From Vibrio sp. NTOU-M3 (lineage in GTDB: Bacteria > Pseudomonadota > Gammaproteobacteria > Enterobacterales > Vibrionaceae): a stretch of DNA of 64,000 nt. Every line of letters begins with the position of its first letter. Within the stretch, counting starts at the first letter, position 1. The stretch covers positions 1,302,001-1,366,000 of the forward strand of contig NZ_CP162101.1 in NCBI RefSeq assembly GCF_040869035.1, in the 5' to 3' direction. A program made the translations under genes and the position numbers. The notes beneath the pieces were generated by a model. The model was given only the letters and a program-made list of their open reading frames with translations, was not told where the DNA came from and did not search any database. Shown piece after piece: positions 20,226-27,522 of the stretch.

Positions 20226-20270
20226 ATTTAAAAAAGATTAACCACCTATGGTTAGATAGGGCATCAACTG

Positions 20271-20609
20271 TTAAGAGAAAATGCCGTTAAATAGCGTTAG
20301 GTATTGAGATAACTGACCTTGGTTGATTCGGTAACAGGTCTTTGGTGGCATTGGTTCTGTCGTAATAAAGCCAGCCGATTTTAAAATGCGTAGGTGCTCC
20401 GATACGGTAGATTGTGCTAGACCCAACTCAGAGACCAAGTCGCTATTTAAGCAACCATCGACTTTGTCTAGGGTGTAGAGAATCTTCAGGATTCGGATAC
20501 GGGCAGGGTGCGATAGCGCTTTTGACTGAAGAGCAAGTGTTTGTTCATCAAACAAATCTGATTCGCTTGTGCTCAGTGCAGAGTTATTCGTTGCGTTACA
20601 TTTTGTCAT
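20271..20609 (-). CDS. arsR: ArsR/SmtB-family metalloregulator
   Basis: A 112-residue winged-helix repressor. The DNA-recognition helix is LAQSTVSEHLRILKSAGFI (residues 64-82). It lacks the usual ELCVCDL arsenic-binding motif: the matching place has only C53 (VDGCLNSDLV), with other cysteines at C4 and C92. The inducer site must therefore be built differently, for example from C4, C53 and C92 or across the dimer. Genomic position next to the ACR3 pump and two identical operator-like sites make control of arsenite efflux the likely role. The gene is autoregulated if the site at 20621-20638 is its operator. Confidence 0.85.
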   Translation of the reverse strand: MTKCNATNNSALSTSESDLFDEQTLALQSKALSHPARIRILKILYTLDKVDGCLNSDLVSELGLAQSTVSEHLRILKSAGFITTEPMPPKTCYRINQGQLSQYLTLFNGIFS

Positions 20610-20620
20610 AATAGATAGTT

Positions 20621-20638
20621 AATCGTCGAAAGGCGATT
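20621..20638. promoter_or_regulatory. Putative ArsR operator 2 (before arsR)
   Basis: AATCGTC-GAAA-GGCGATT lies 11 bp before the arsR start codon, overlapping where its leader and ribosome-binding site would be. Both 7-base arms are identical to those of the site at 20208-20225; only the spacer differs. Confidence 0.7.
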
Positions 20639-20779
20639 TATTTTGACCTGATTCCACATGAATAACAAGGAAAAGATCACCTAAAATAGATATTTATTAA
20701 TTGTATAATATCAACGTTTAGTTTTATAAATGATACATAAGTGTGGGTTATATTGTTGCGATACCAATAACAATGCAGT

Positions 20780-23533
20780 ATGGCTATGAAAAAACTACTT
20801 CTTCTGATTTCCCTATTTATGTTGGGGTGCTCGCAGTCCAACATATCAACGCCGATAGAAGCGGACCCGTTGTGGACCCAAGGTGAACTAAACAACGGTT
20901 TGAAATATCACATCCGCTCTGTTGATGATACACCTGTTTCGTTAAGGCTTTTTTTCCATGTCGGTTCTTTTGAAGAAACAGAGCAGCAACTAGGCTACGC
21001 CCACTTTGTTGAGCACATGGCCTTTAACGGTAGCAAACATTTTACCGCAAATGACGTCATCACCTTGTTTGAGAAATCTGGCGCGACATTCGGTGCGGAC
21101 ATCAACGCTCATACTGATTATCACGAAACTGTTTACAAGCTCGATCTTCCTGATAAAACGGATCTGGATACAGCTTTACTTTGGTTTAGAGATATCGCTG
21201 ACGGCTTAACGTTTCCCGCTGATGAAGTAGAAAAAGAGAAAGGCGTTATTCTTGGCGAATTCCGCCGCCACCGCCCGGAAAACAAGTCACTTGCGGAAAA
21301 AGTCTATGAAAAAATGATCGCAGGTAGTGGCTATGAGCATAGAGATCCGATAGGAACCAAAGAGATTGTTGAAGCGGCCACGCCCGACTCGTTAAATGCG
21401 TTTTACCAACAGTGGTACCAACCCCAGTATGCAGAAATTGTTCTAACGGGTGACATTTCTGCTGAGCAAGCAAAGGTAATGATTGCGGAGAAATTCAAAG
21501 ATTGGCAACCAACGCACGATGAACCACTGCCGGAAAAGCCAAAGCTGAAGCTAAAAACACAAGATTTTGTCGATGTTGTTAGTGAGTTTGAATCGCCAAG
21601 CTTAAGTATCAATATTCACCGTGGTGATGGGGTCACTAACACCCGTTCATCTTTGATCGAATATTGGTTAGATGACATCGCCCAACAGTTGATTGCTCAA
21701 CGTTTAAATAATGCATTCACAGACGCAGCCATTCCAGCGCAAAGCATATATTCTGAAACCTACTATTCACATGGCGAGCGTTATAGTGTCACTGGTACAT
21801 CATTTCCAGCAGCCGATAGAGCAGCGGCTCAAGGGTTATTTATCAGGGAATTGGCATCACTAAGAGATCATGGTGTATTTCAAAGTGAAGCGGATGCAAT
21901 TTTGTCGTACTACCATGAGTTACTCAAGCATGTTGCGTTTGACTGGAGCAAACTCACCGCAGTGGATTTTGCAGAAGAGCGCTCAATCTTCTTGTCTGTC
22001 GGCCAGCTGAATCAGTCTGAAGATGATTATCGTCAAAGCCTAAAACAGCTACTTAATGAAGCTAGTTTGGAGCGACTAAACCAGCAAATACATAGTTTAT
22101 TGAGTGCAGAAAAGAGCTTTGAGTTAGGGCTGGATGAAAGTGAATCCATGGTTGAGCTACAAAACTCACTGCCTGATTTGAAAGCAAAGTTTGCCCTTGC
22201 AGGTGTCATGCCCCTTGCCATGGCGGTCAAAGAATCTGGCTTGAAAGAGCCAGAAAATATGGGTGTTATTGTTTCAAGAAATGATGACACAGATAACTTT
22301 GTAATTTGGCAATTGTCGAATGGCATCGAAGTTTGGTTTCAACAGGACCAAACAGCGGGTGATACTGCAAATGTATTCTTGACCAGTGTTGGTGGTAAGG
22401 CGGCTCTGGAGCCTGATTTATTTGCCGCTGCTGAGCTGGCGATCCCTGTAGTGACACGCAGTGGTATTGCAAACTATTCAGGTGCGCAGTTTGATTCTTA
22501 CCTGAGAACCAACAACATCAGCGTGCACCCATTTATTGGTTTCACTCGTCATGGCATTGAAATTGTCACGCCAAAAGACAAGATCGGTGAGGCATTAAAG
22601 GTACTTTATAATATTCATACGGATATTAAGGTAGAACCTAAACAGATAGAAACGGTTAAAAAGGAGTTCTATCAAGATCTTGACCGTTATTACAACTCGC
22701 CAGTAGGGCAGTGGAATAGACAGATTAACGCCAATACTTATCAACCACAAAGCCGGCACCATGCATTGACCAATCCTGATCTTGCTTTGGTTACTGATAA
22801 GCAAATCCAAGACGTACACACTCAATTGTTTGGAAAGTTACGTAACAATAAGTTGGTGATCATCGCGGATTTAGAGCCCTCTCAGCTGATTCACGTATTA
22901 CGCACCTATGCTGCGGCAATCAGCTTTGAACCTGCTGATATTCCGAGCTTTAATGTTGCTTATATAGAGTCACCGCAATCACGTATTCAGATGGCAGTAA
23001 ACAACGAACAAAGCACTAACTATTTATTGCGAGTAACCAACCGTAGTGCCACGCCGGGCAGTGCAAGGTTGGCATTCGTCGATGATTTGATCCAACGTTT
23101 ATTGGTAAAAAGACTCGATAGTTATGTGAGAGAAGAGCTTGGGCTTGATTACGCTCCCACTGCTTTTTCAGCTAGTCAAGATAGCGAACCAAGCACTGAC
23201 TGGTTTATTGAAGCTCAGGTTGCTCCAAGCGATGTCGTGAAAATTGAAACTGCCATCGACAAAGTAGTGCATACGTTGGGTGATAACATAACTCAGGAAG
23301 AACTAAATATCGTTGCTAAGCAATTGGCAATCGCTCTTAGAGGTTTAGAAAACGAAACGGCAGATCGAGGTTGGTTTTATAGCCGTTACCTGATCCACGG
23401 TTATGGTATTGATATACTTCAAAATGTTGAGGCATCTTCATACAGCATCACTTTGGACGAAGTGAAGCTGCGGGTTAATGAGGCATTTGGTCAGGATGCG
23501 ATGTTTGTAAAATATGTATTGAGTCCTGAATAA
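20780..23533 (+). CDS. M16-family zinc peptidase, lipoprotein
   Basis: A 917-residue insulinase/PqqL-type peptidase. The N-terminus is a lipoprotein signal (LISLFMLGC, lipidation at the Cys near residue 17, Ser at +3). The inverted zinc motif HFVEH is at H75-E78-H79, and the third ligand is probably E153 in VEKEKGVI, 74 residues on. The second half (about residues 480-917) is the catalytically empty partner domain, and the length suits a full two-half periplasmic M16 enzyme. ATG 20780 and ATG 20786 are both possible starts; neither has a strong ribosome-binding site. Transcribed away from arsR and ended by the terminator at 23558. Substrate unknown, probably periplasmic peptides. Confidence 0.88.
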   Translation: MAMKKLLLLISLFMLGCSQSNISTPIEADPLWTQGELNNGLKYHIRSVDDTPVSLRLFFHVGSFEETEQQLGYAHFVEHMAFNGSKHFTANDVITLFEKSGATFGADINAHTDYHETVYKLDLPDKTDLDTALLWFRDIADGLTFPADEVEKEKGVILGEFRRHRPENKSLAEKVYEKMIAGSGYEHRDPIGTKEIVEAATPDSLNAFYQQWYQPQYAEIVLTGDISAEQAKVMIAEKFKDWQPTHDEPLPEKPKLKLKTQDFVDVVSEFESPSLSINIHRGDGVTNTRSSLIEYWLDDIAQQLIAQRLNNAFTDAAIPAQSIYSETYYSHGERYSVTGTSFPAADRAAAQGLFIRELASLRDHGVFQSEADAILSYYHELLKHVAFDWSKLTAVDFAEERSIFLSVGQLNQSEDDYRQSLKQLLNEASLERLNQQIHSLLSAEKSFELGLDESESMVELQNSLPDLKAKFALAGVMPLAMAVKESGLKEPENMGVIVSRNDDTDNFVIWQLSNGIEVWFQQDQTAGDTANVFLTSVGGKAALEPDLFAAAELAIPVVTRSGIANYSGAQFDSYLRTNNISVHPFIGFTRHGIEIVTPKDKIGEALKVLYNIHTDIKVEPKQIETVKKEFYQDLDRYYNSPVGQWNRQINANTYQPQSRHHALTNPDLALVTDKQIQDVHTQLFGKLRNNKLVIIADLEPSQLIHVLRTYAAAISFEPADIPSFNVAYIESPQSRIQMAVNNEQSTNYLLRVTNRSATPGSARLAFVDDLIQRLLVKRLDSYVREELGLDYAPTAFSASQDSEPSTDWFIEAQVAPSDVVKIETAIDKVVHTLGDNITQEELNIVAKQLAIALRGLENETADRGWFYSRYLIHGYGIDILQNVEASSYSITLDEVKLRVNEAFGQDAMFVKYVLSPE

Positions 23534-23557
23534 CATTATCGAGAGTCACTAAATCCC

Positions 23558-23588
23558 AAAAGCCCTCTTACGAATGGAGGGCTTTTTT
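23558..23588 (+). terminator. Rho-independent terminator after M16 peptidase gene
   Basis: AAAAGCCCTC stem paired with GAGGGCTTTT around a 9-base loop, followed by a T-run. It lies 25 bp past the stop codon. Confidence 0.85.
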
Positions 23589-23597
23589 CTTATTGCT

Positions 23598-24062
23598 TTA
23601 AGCTGAATAATCTTTGAGAAACTGCTTCAATATTGGTAGGCCAGATATGCCATTTTGTTCTGCTTTTAAGCAGTGATATATCGCGGTTTCATGAGCTGCG
23701 ATGAGAACAAGTGCTTCATCATCTGATGCTTCTTGTGACCATAAACGGTATTTGTTTTCGTAAGGTTCAACCCAGCTGGTTAATGTGTCAATTAACGCGT
23801 TATACGGGAGCTCTATCCATTTAGCTGCATCAGCAATGCCTTTGTTTATCATGTCTGCATCATGACGGTTGGAGTTGATGTGATGTTTTTCTAACTCGAT
23901 TTCTAGTAGATCTGCTGTTCGTATCTCAACATCAACTAAGTGCTGCCAAAACAATGAAGGAGATGCGTGTTGGTAGTGATTAACAAAGTGCGTGAAAAAA
24001 GCAATGCCATAGACTTCGCCTTGATAGGCACTGAAGATACGTTGAGTCATAAGGAAGCTCAT
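23598..24062 (-). CDS. Hypothetical helical protein, 154 residues
   Basis: I do not recognise a named family with certainty. The protein is helix-rich with scattered His and Glu (for example HFVNHYQH, VDVEIRTADLLEIELEKHH and AAHETAIYHC), a pattern seen in small ferritin-like or hemerythrin-like bundles, but no complete metal motif is evident. There is no signal peptide. ATG 24062 and ATG 24050 (MTQRIFSAYQ) are both possible starts, and no strong ribosome-binding site decides. It stands alone between the M16 terminator and the divergent GNAT gene. Confidence 0.6.
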   Translation of the reverse strand: MSFLMTQRIFSAYQGEVYGIAFFTHFVNHYQHASPSLFWQHLVDVEIRTADLLEIELEKHHINSNRHDADMINKGIADAAKWIELPYNALIDTLTSWVEPYENKYRLWSQEASDDEALVLIAAHETAIYHCLKAEQNGISGLPILKQFLKDYSA

Positions 24063-24257
24063 CAGGACTAAAGGGCTGATGGTAAATGTTTGTGTTAATG
24101 AATGGAAGTGATAGTGAGAGCGGAGTTTAACGGCGCAATGAAAGATTGTGAGACTAAGTGATAGCGCACTGTTTTATGCTAACAGTAGCTTATTATATAG
24201 GATTCAAGGATTTAGTCGCAGTGACTTTCCGTAGTGTGTGGTCACGGGAGTATATGG

Positions 24258-24773
24258 ATGAAACTGATAACCCCTTCATTTGAATTAGAAGCAGAGTTTA
24301 GTGCGTTTTATCATGACTTGTTGCTCAATGATAATGAAAACGCAGAATATTACCAAGATAGTGCCGTGGATTTTGACCATTATGTCCAGCGTTTAATAGA
24401 CGAATCGCTTGGTCTGTATTTGCGTGAAGGGTACGTACCTTGTAGTCACTTCTGGTTGGTGGATAAGTCACAAACAATCATAGGTATTGTCCGTGTTCGA
24501 CATAATATCGATACCGATTTTCTTGCCCGGGAAGCAGGGCACATTGGTTATTGTGTTGCGCCTGCTTTTCGTCGTAAAGGGCTTGGAACTTTGATGTTAA
24601 AACTGGCTTTGTTAGAGGCTCAGAAGCTGGGGATCCAATCCGCTTTATTAACCGCAAATGAGTTTAATATTGGTTCACGAAGGGTGATTGAGGCTAATGG
24701 AGGCAAGTTTAATAAGGTGATTCAGGGAGAAGTTATTCGAGATCCCATCGTTCGCTACTGGATCTCCTTATGA
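24258..24773 (+). CDS. GNAT-family N-acetyltransferase
   Basis: A 171-residue acetyltransferase. I start it at ATG 24258, seven bases after GGGAG, rather than the upstream ATG at 24234, which has no ribosome-binding site and adds eight unrelated residues. The acetyl-CoA loop RRKGLG follows the strand GHIGYCVAPAF, and the C-terminal part ANEFNIGSRRVIEANGGKF matches the usual GNAT end. Acceptor unknown; similar proteins acetylate small amines, peptides or antibiotics. A long palindrome follows immediately. Confidence 0.85.
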   Translation: MKLITPSFELEAEFSAFYHDLLLNDNENAEYYQDSAVDFDHYVQRLIDESLGLYLREGYVPCSHFWLVDKSQTIIGIVRVRHNIDTDFLAREAGHIGYCVAPAFRRKGLGTLMLKLALLEAQKLGIQSALLTANEFNIGSRRVIEANGGKFNKVIQGEVIRDPIVRYWISL

Positions 24774-24774
24774 G

Positions 24775-24817
24775 GAAACCTATACAGCCAGCGTTTTACG
24801 TTGGCTGTATAGGTTTC
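24775..24817. terminator. Long palindrome between convergent GNAT and HAD genes
   Basis: A perfect 16-bp inverted repeat (24775-24790 with 24802-24817), extended inward by three more pairs including one G-T, with a 5-base loop. It starts 1 bp after the GNAT stop codon and ends 10 bp before the HAD stop codon. There is no T-run on either strand. Probably a bidirectional terminator or RNase-protecting stem. Confidence 0.6.
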
Positions 24818-24827
24818 TACAACTTGC

Positions 24828-25625
24828 TCAGAGTACTTGCTGTTTTATCACAGTTAAAACGCCCGCATCGATATTGCTTGGCGCCTTAAATCGAGCGATC
24901 TCTTTTACTTTTGGGTGTGCGTTTTCCATCGCATATGAATGATAGCTAGCTTGTAACATCTCTAAGTCATTCAAATAGTCACCAAAGCTCATGGTTTCTT
25001 CATAGGAAAAGCCTAACGTATTTTGCAAATGCGCTATGGCTGCGCCTTTTGACGCTTTAGCGTTCATGACATCAAGCCAAATTTTTGCGCTGACAACCAC
25101 TTGATGACTGTGGCCAAACTGTTGGTTGAACGAAGGGTAAACTAACGCTTCAGTTCCATCAAAATGACAAATCGCGACCTTGATGAAGGTGTCTTCAACA
25201 GAAAGCAAATCTTCAATGTATTGACAGCGTTTGTAATATTTACTGAATTCAGCCAACGCTTTAGGATCTTGTGTTTCAATATAGGCTGAGTTTTTTCCGC
25301 AAAGCACAATGTACGCATCAGGGATAGCTCTGGCTTGTTCAACGATGTTTACAATTTCTTCTTTACTAATCGAACAACTGTAAAGCTCCTCGCCTTTATG
25401 CATTACCAATGTGCCATTTTCGGCAATAAACATCATGCGATCTTTTATCGGTTCAAAGGTGTCGATGAGGCTGTAATACTGTCGACCAGAAGCAGCAGCA
25501 AAGATAACGTTGTTTTGCTCTAATTGTTGGTGAAGGTTAAAAAACTCAGGGTTTAACTGGCTGTTCTCATCGAGTAGGGTTCCGTCCATATCGGCGGCGA
25601 TAAATTTTATATTGGGCTGTGACAT
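24828..25625 (-). CDS. Cof-type HAD-IIB phosphatase
   Basis: A 265-residue cytosolic sugar-phosphatase-like protein. Motif I is DMDGTLLD (D12 nucleophile, D14), motif II is the Ser in FAAASGRQ, the conserved Lys lies in NAKASKGAA, and the metal Asp pair is in FGDYLNDLEML. The C2B cap sits between motifs II and III. The length is typical of YidA/Cof relatives, which hydrolyse phosphosugars, flavin mononucleotide or similar. The exact substrate cannot be read from sequence. Confidence 0.88.
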   Translation of the reverse strand: MSQPNIKFIAADMDGTLLDENSQLNPEFFNLHQQLEQNNVIFAAASGRQYYSLIDTFEPIKDRMMFIAENGTLVMHKGEELYSCSISKEEIVNIVEQARAIPDAYIVLCGKNSAYIETQDPKALAEFSKYYKRCQYIEDLLSVEDTFIKVAICHFDGTEALVYPSFNQQFGHSHQVVVSAKIWLDVMNAKASKGAAIAHLQNTLGFSYEETMSFGDYLNDLEMLQASYHSYAMENAHPKVKEIARFKAPSNIDAGVLTVIKQQVL

Positions 25626-25779
25626 GAAATAGATACTTATTTTATTATGTTGAATTGTGACAGGTGCGTTGTGCTGCAGTCATACTCCGTTAAAGTACAA
25701 CAATTCTTCGATTTCTCAACCATTATCTAAGCAAATATTTTGAATGTCTCACCTGCATCGTTGCGGTGAATTAATGATG

Positions 25780-26400
25780 CTACGAATGTCGAAACTCATC
25801 GTTGCGAATAAAGTATTCTATTTGCTTTGGTACAAAGGAGCTGTAGATAATGCTGGTATGAGTTTGTGGGATTTCTAAGTGATCTGTCATGCCATCAATT
25901 TTCGTTTCTTCAATGGTTACAGTCCCATCAGAAAGATCATTGCCATCCATCATGAGTAAGGCTCTTGCCCCAAATGGTACCGTTCCAGCAATGCTGCCAA
26001 GCTTTTGTGGATAAATCCATTTGTCTTCATGTGTTGTTAAACCATGTTCTGGGGAGTTTCCAAGCATCGCACCAAACCCCAGATCTTGTATCCGTTTAAC
26101 AATGGAAGCCCCCTGAAGCGGGGAGCCCAACGCAATAACATGAGAAATTTGCTTAGCTGTTGGCTTCCGTGCAGCAAGATAATGCTTAATCATTAAACCA
26201 CCAAGACTGTGGCCTACCAACACGTTAGTTTCAGTTTGGCTCAACGCTGCGTCTATGGCATCAAAAACTTTATGTTCATTAATAGCGAGAGTGTTATAGG
26301 TGAGTACTTTGGTTTGGTAACCTAGCTTGCGAAGTTTTTGGCTGAGTGGATGCATCACTAGCCCGTGCATATATAGGCCATGGAGAATGATGATTTTCAT
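25780..26400 (-). CDS. Alpha/beta-hydrolase, lipase-like
   Basis: A 206-residue hydrolase. The nucleophile elbow is GHSLGG with S65, the oxyanion-hole strand is IILHGLYMHG near residues 4-13, and Asp (DGTVTIEE) and His (PQTHTSI) candidates for the triad follow. No signal peptide, so probably cytoplasmic. The small size and the region after the nucleophile resemble PGAP1/lipase-like esterases found in many gammaproteobacteria. Substrate unknown. Confidence 0.8.
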   Translation of the reverse strand: MKIIILHGLYMHGLVMHPLSQKLRKLGYQTKVLTYNTLAINEHKVFDAIDAALSQTETNVLVGHSLGGLMIKHYLAARKPTAKQISHVIALGSPLQGASIVKRIQDLGFGAMLGNSPEHGLTTHEDKWIYPQKLGSIAGTVPFGARALLMMDGNDLSDGTVTIEETKIDGMTDHLEIPQTHTSIIYSSFVPKQIEYFIRNDEFRHS

Positions 26401-26567
26401 TACTGCCTCCTTCCCAAATAAGTGAACGCTTCTCCAAGGAACACGTTAAGCTTTGTTAAAGTGCTTTTGGATACAAATACCGTATTGAAAATGCAGAAAA
26501 AGAGCAATGGAAAAAGTGTCAAATTTTGCCCTGATTCCATTGCTTAGACTGAGTTTTATATTGCGGG

Positions 26568-27362
26568 TTAAATAAATATTTTACCGTGAGAGTAGAGCAC
26601 CGCATCGCCTGAGATTAAAACTCGCTCTTCAAGCAAATGACAGTATAAGACGCCGCCACGCTTTGACGCTTGGAAGGCTTTCAGGTTGGATTTGTTGAGC
26701 TGCTCTCCCCAGTAAGGGGCAAGTCCGGCATGAATTGAGCCCGTGACAGGATCTTCATCTCCACCATTGGCAGGCCAGAAATAACGAGAAACAAAATCAA
26801 AGCCAGTTTCAGAAGGAGCACTCACGACTACATCATAGGGAGCCAGTTTTTTTAGCTGTTCACTGTTAGTTTGGATGCTCTTCACCTGCTGCTCATTTTC
26901 ATAAATGGCGAAATAAGCTTGCGAGCTTCTTAGTACCTTTACTGGTGCGATGGAAAGACCTTCCAGAAGCTCGACAGGTGGCTGTGCGACAAGCTCAGGC
27001 TTACGGTTAGGAAAGCTCATGTGTATACGGCTGTCCGGTGTTTGTTCTACCGTCAATACACCAACAGAAGCAGTGTCAAAGGTGATTTGCTGGCTGGCAT
27101 CAAAGTGCTTAAACAAAACAAACGCAGCAGCCAAAGTTGCATGACCGCAGAAATCGACTTCAGTTAACGGTGAAAACCAGCGAATCTGATATTCATCATG
27201 ACCTAATTGCTTTACAAAAGCGGTTTCGGAGAGGTTATTTTCTGCTGCAATACTTTGCATTAATTCATCGCTTAACCAGCCCGCTACGGGAATGACTGCT
27301 GCTGAGTTTCCTGAAAACTTCTGGTTGGTGAATGCGTCGCACACAAATATTTCTAGTTCCAT
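26568..27362 (-). CDS. PhzF-family isomerase
   Basis: A 264-residue protein of the PhzF/diaminopimelate-epimerase fold. I start it at ATG 27362 because AGGAGCT lies just upstream on that strand; a longer frame to 27410 adds 16 residues without a ribosome-binding site. E46 in NLSETAFV matches the PhzF catalytic Glu, and EVDFCGHATLA and DPVTGSIHAGL are the two conserved half-site motifs. Phenazine genes are absent, so this is one of the common stand-alone homologues of unknown substrate. Confidence 0.87.
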   Translation of the reverse strand: MELEIFVCDAFTNQKFSGNSAAVIPVAGWLSDELMQSIAAENNLSETAFVKQLGHDEYQIRWFSPLTEVDFCGHATLAAAFVLFKHFDASQQITFDTASVGVLTVEQTPDSRIHMSFPNRKPELVAQPPVELLEGLSIAPVKVLRSSQAYFAIYENEQQVKSIQTNSEQLKKLAPYDVVVSAPSETGFDFVSRYFWPANGGDEDPVTGSIHAGLAPYWGEQLNKSNLKAFQASKRGGVLYCHLLEERVLISGDAVLYSHGKIFI

Positions 27363-27480
27363 TTCAGCTCCTTTAGTTGTGATGCCACAAACATATGAGT
27401 TTTTATGCATTTTATAAGTGATAAAATGTAACGATGCGAAGCATGTTGCCCAAACTGACGATGAAAAAGGACTTCAAGTA

Positions 27481-27511
27481 AATTCAGGCCCCAAAGCATA
27501 GAGCCTGAATT
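27481..27511 (-). terminator. Hairpin downstream of dld
   Basis: AATTCAGGC / GCCTGAATT inverted repeat 12 bp past the dld stop codon, with a 13-base loop. There is no good T-run after it on the minus strand, so it is a weak terminator candidate. Confidence 0.45.
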
Positions 27512-27522
27512 AAAAGAATGAG

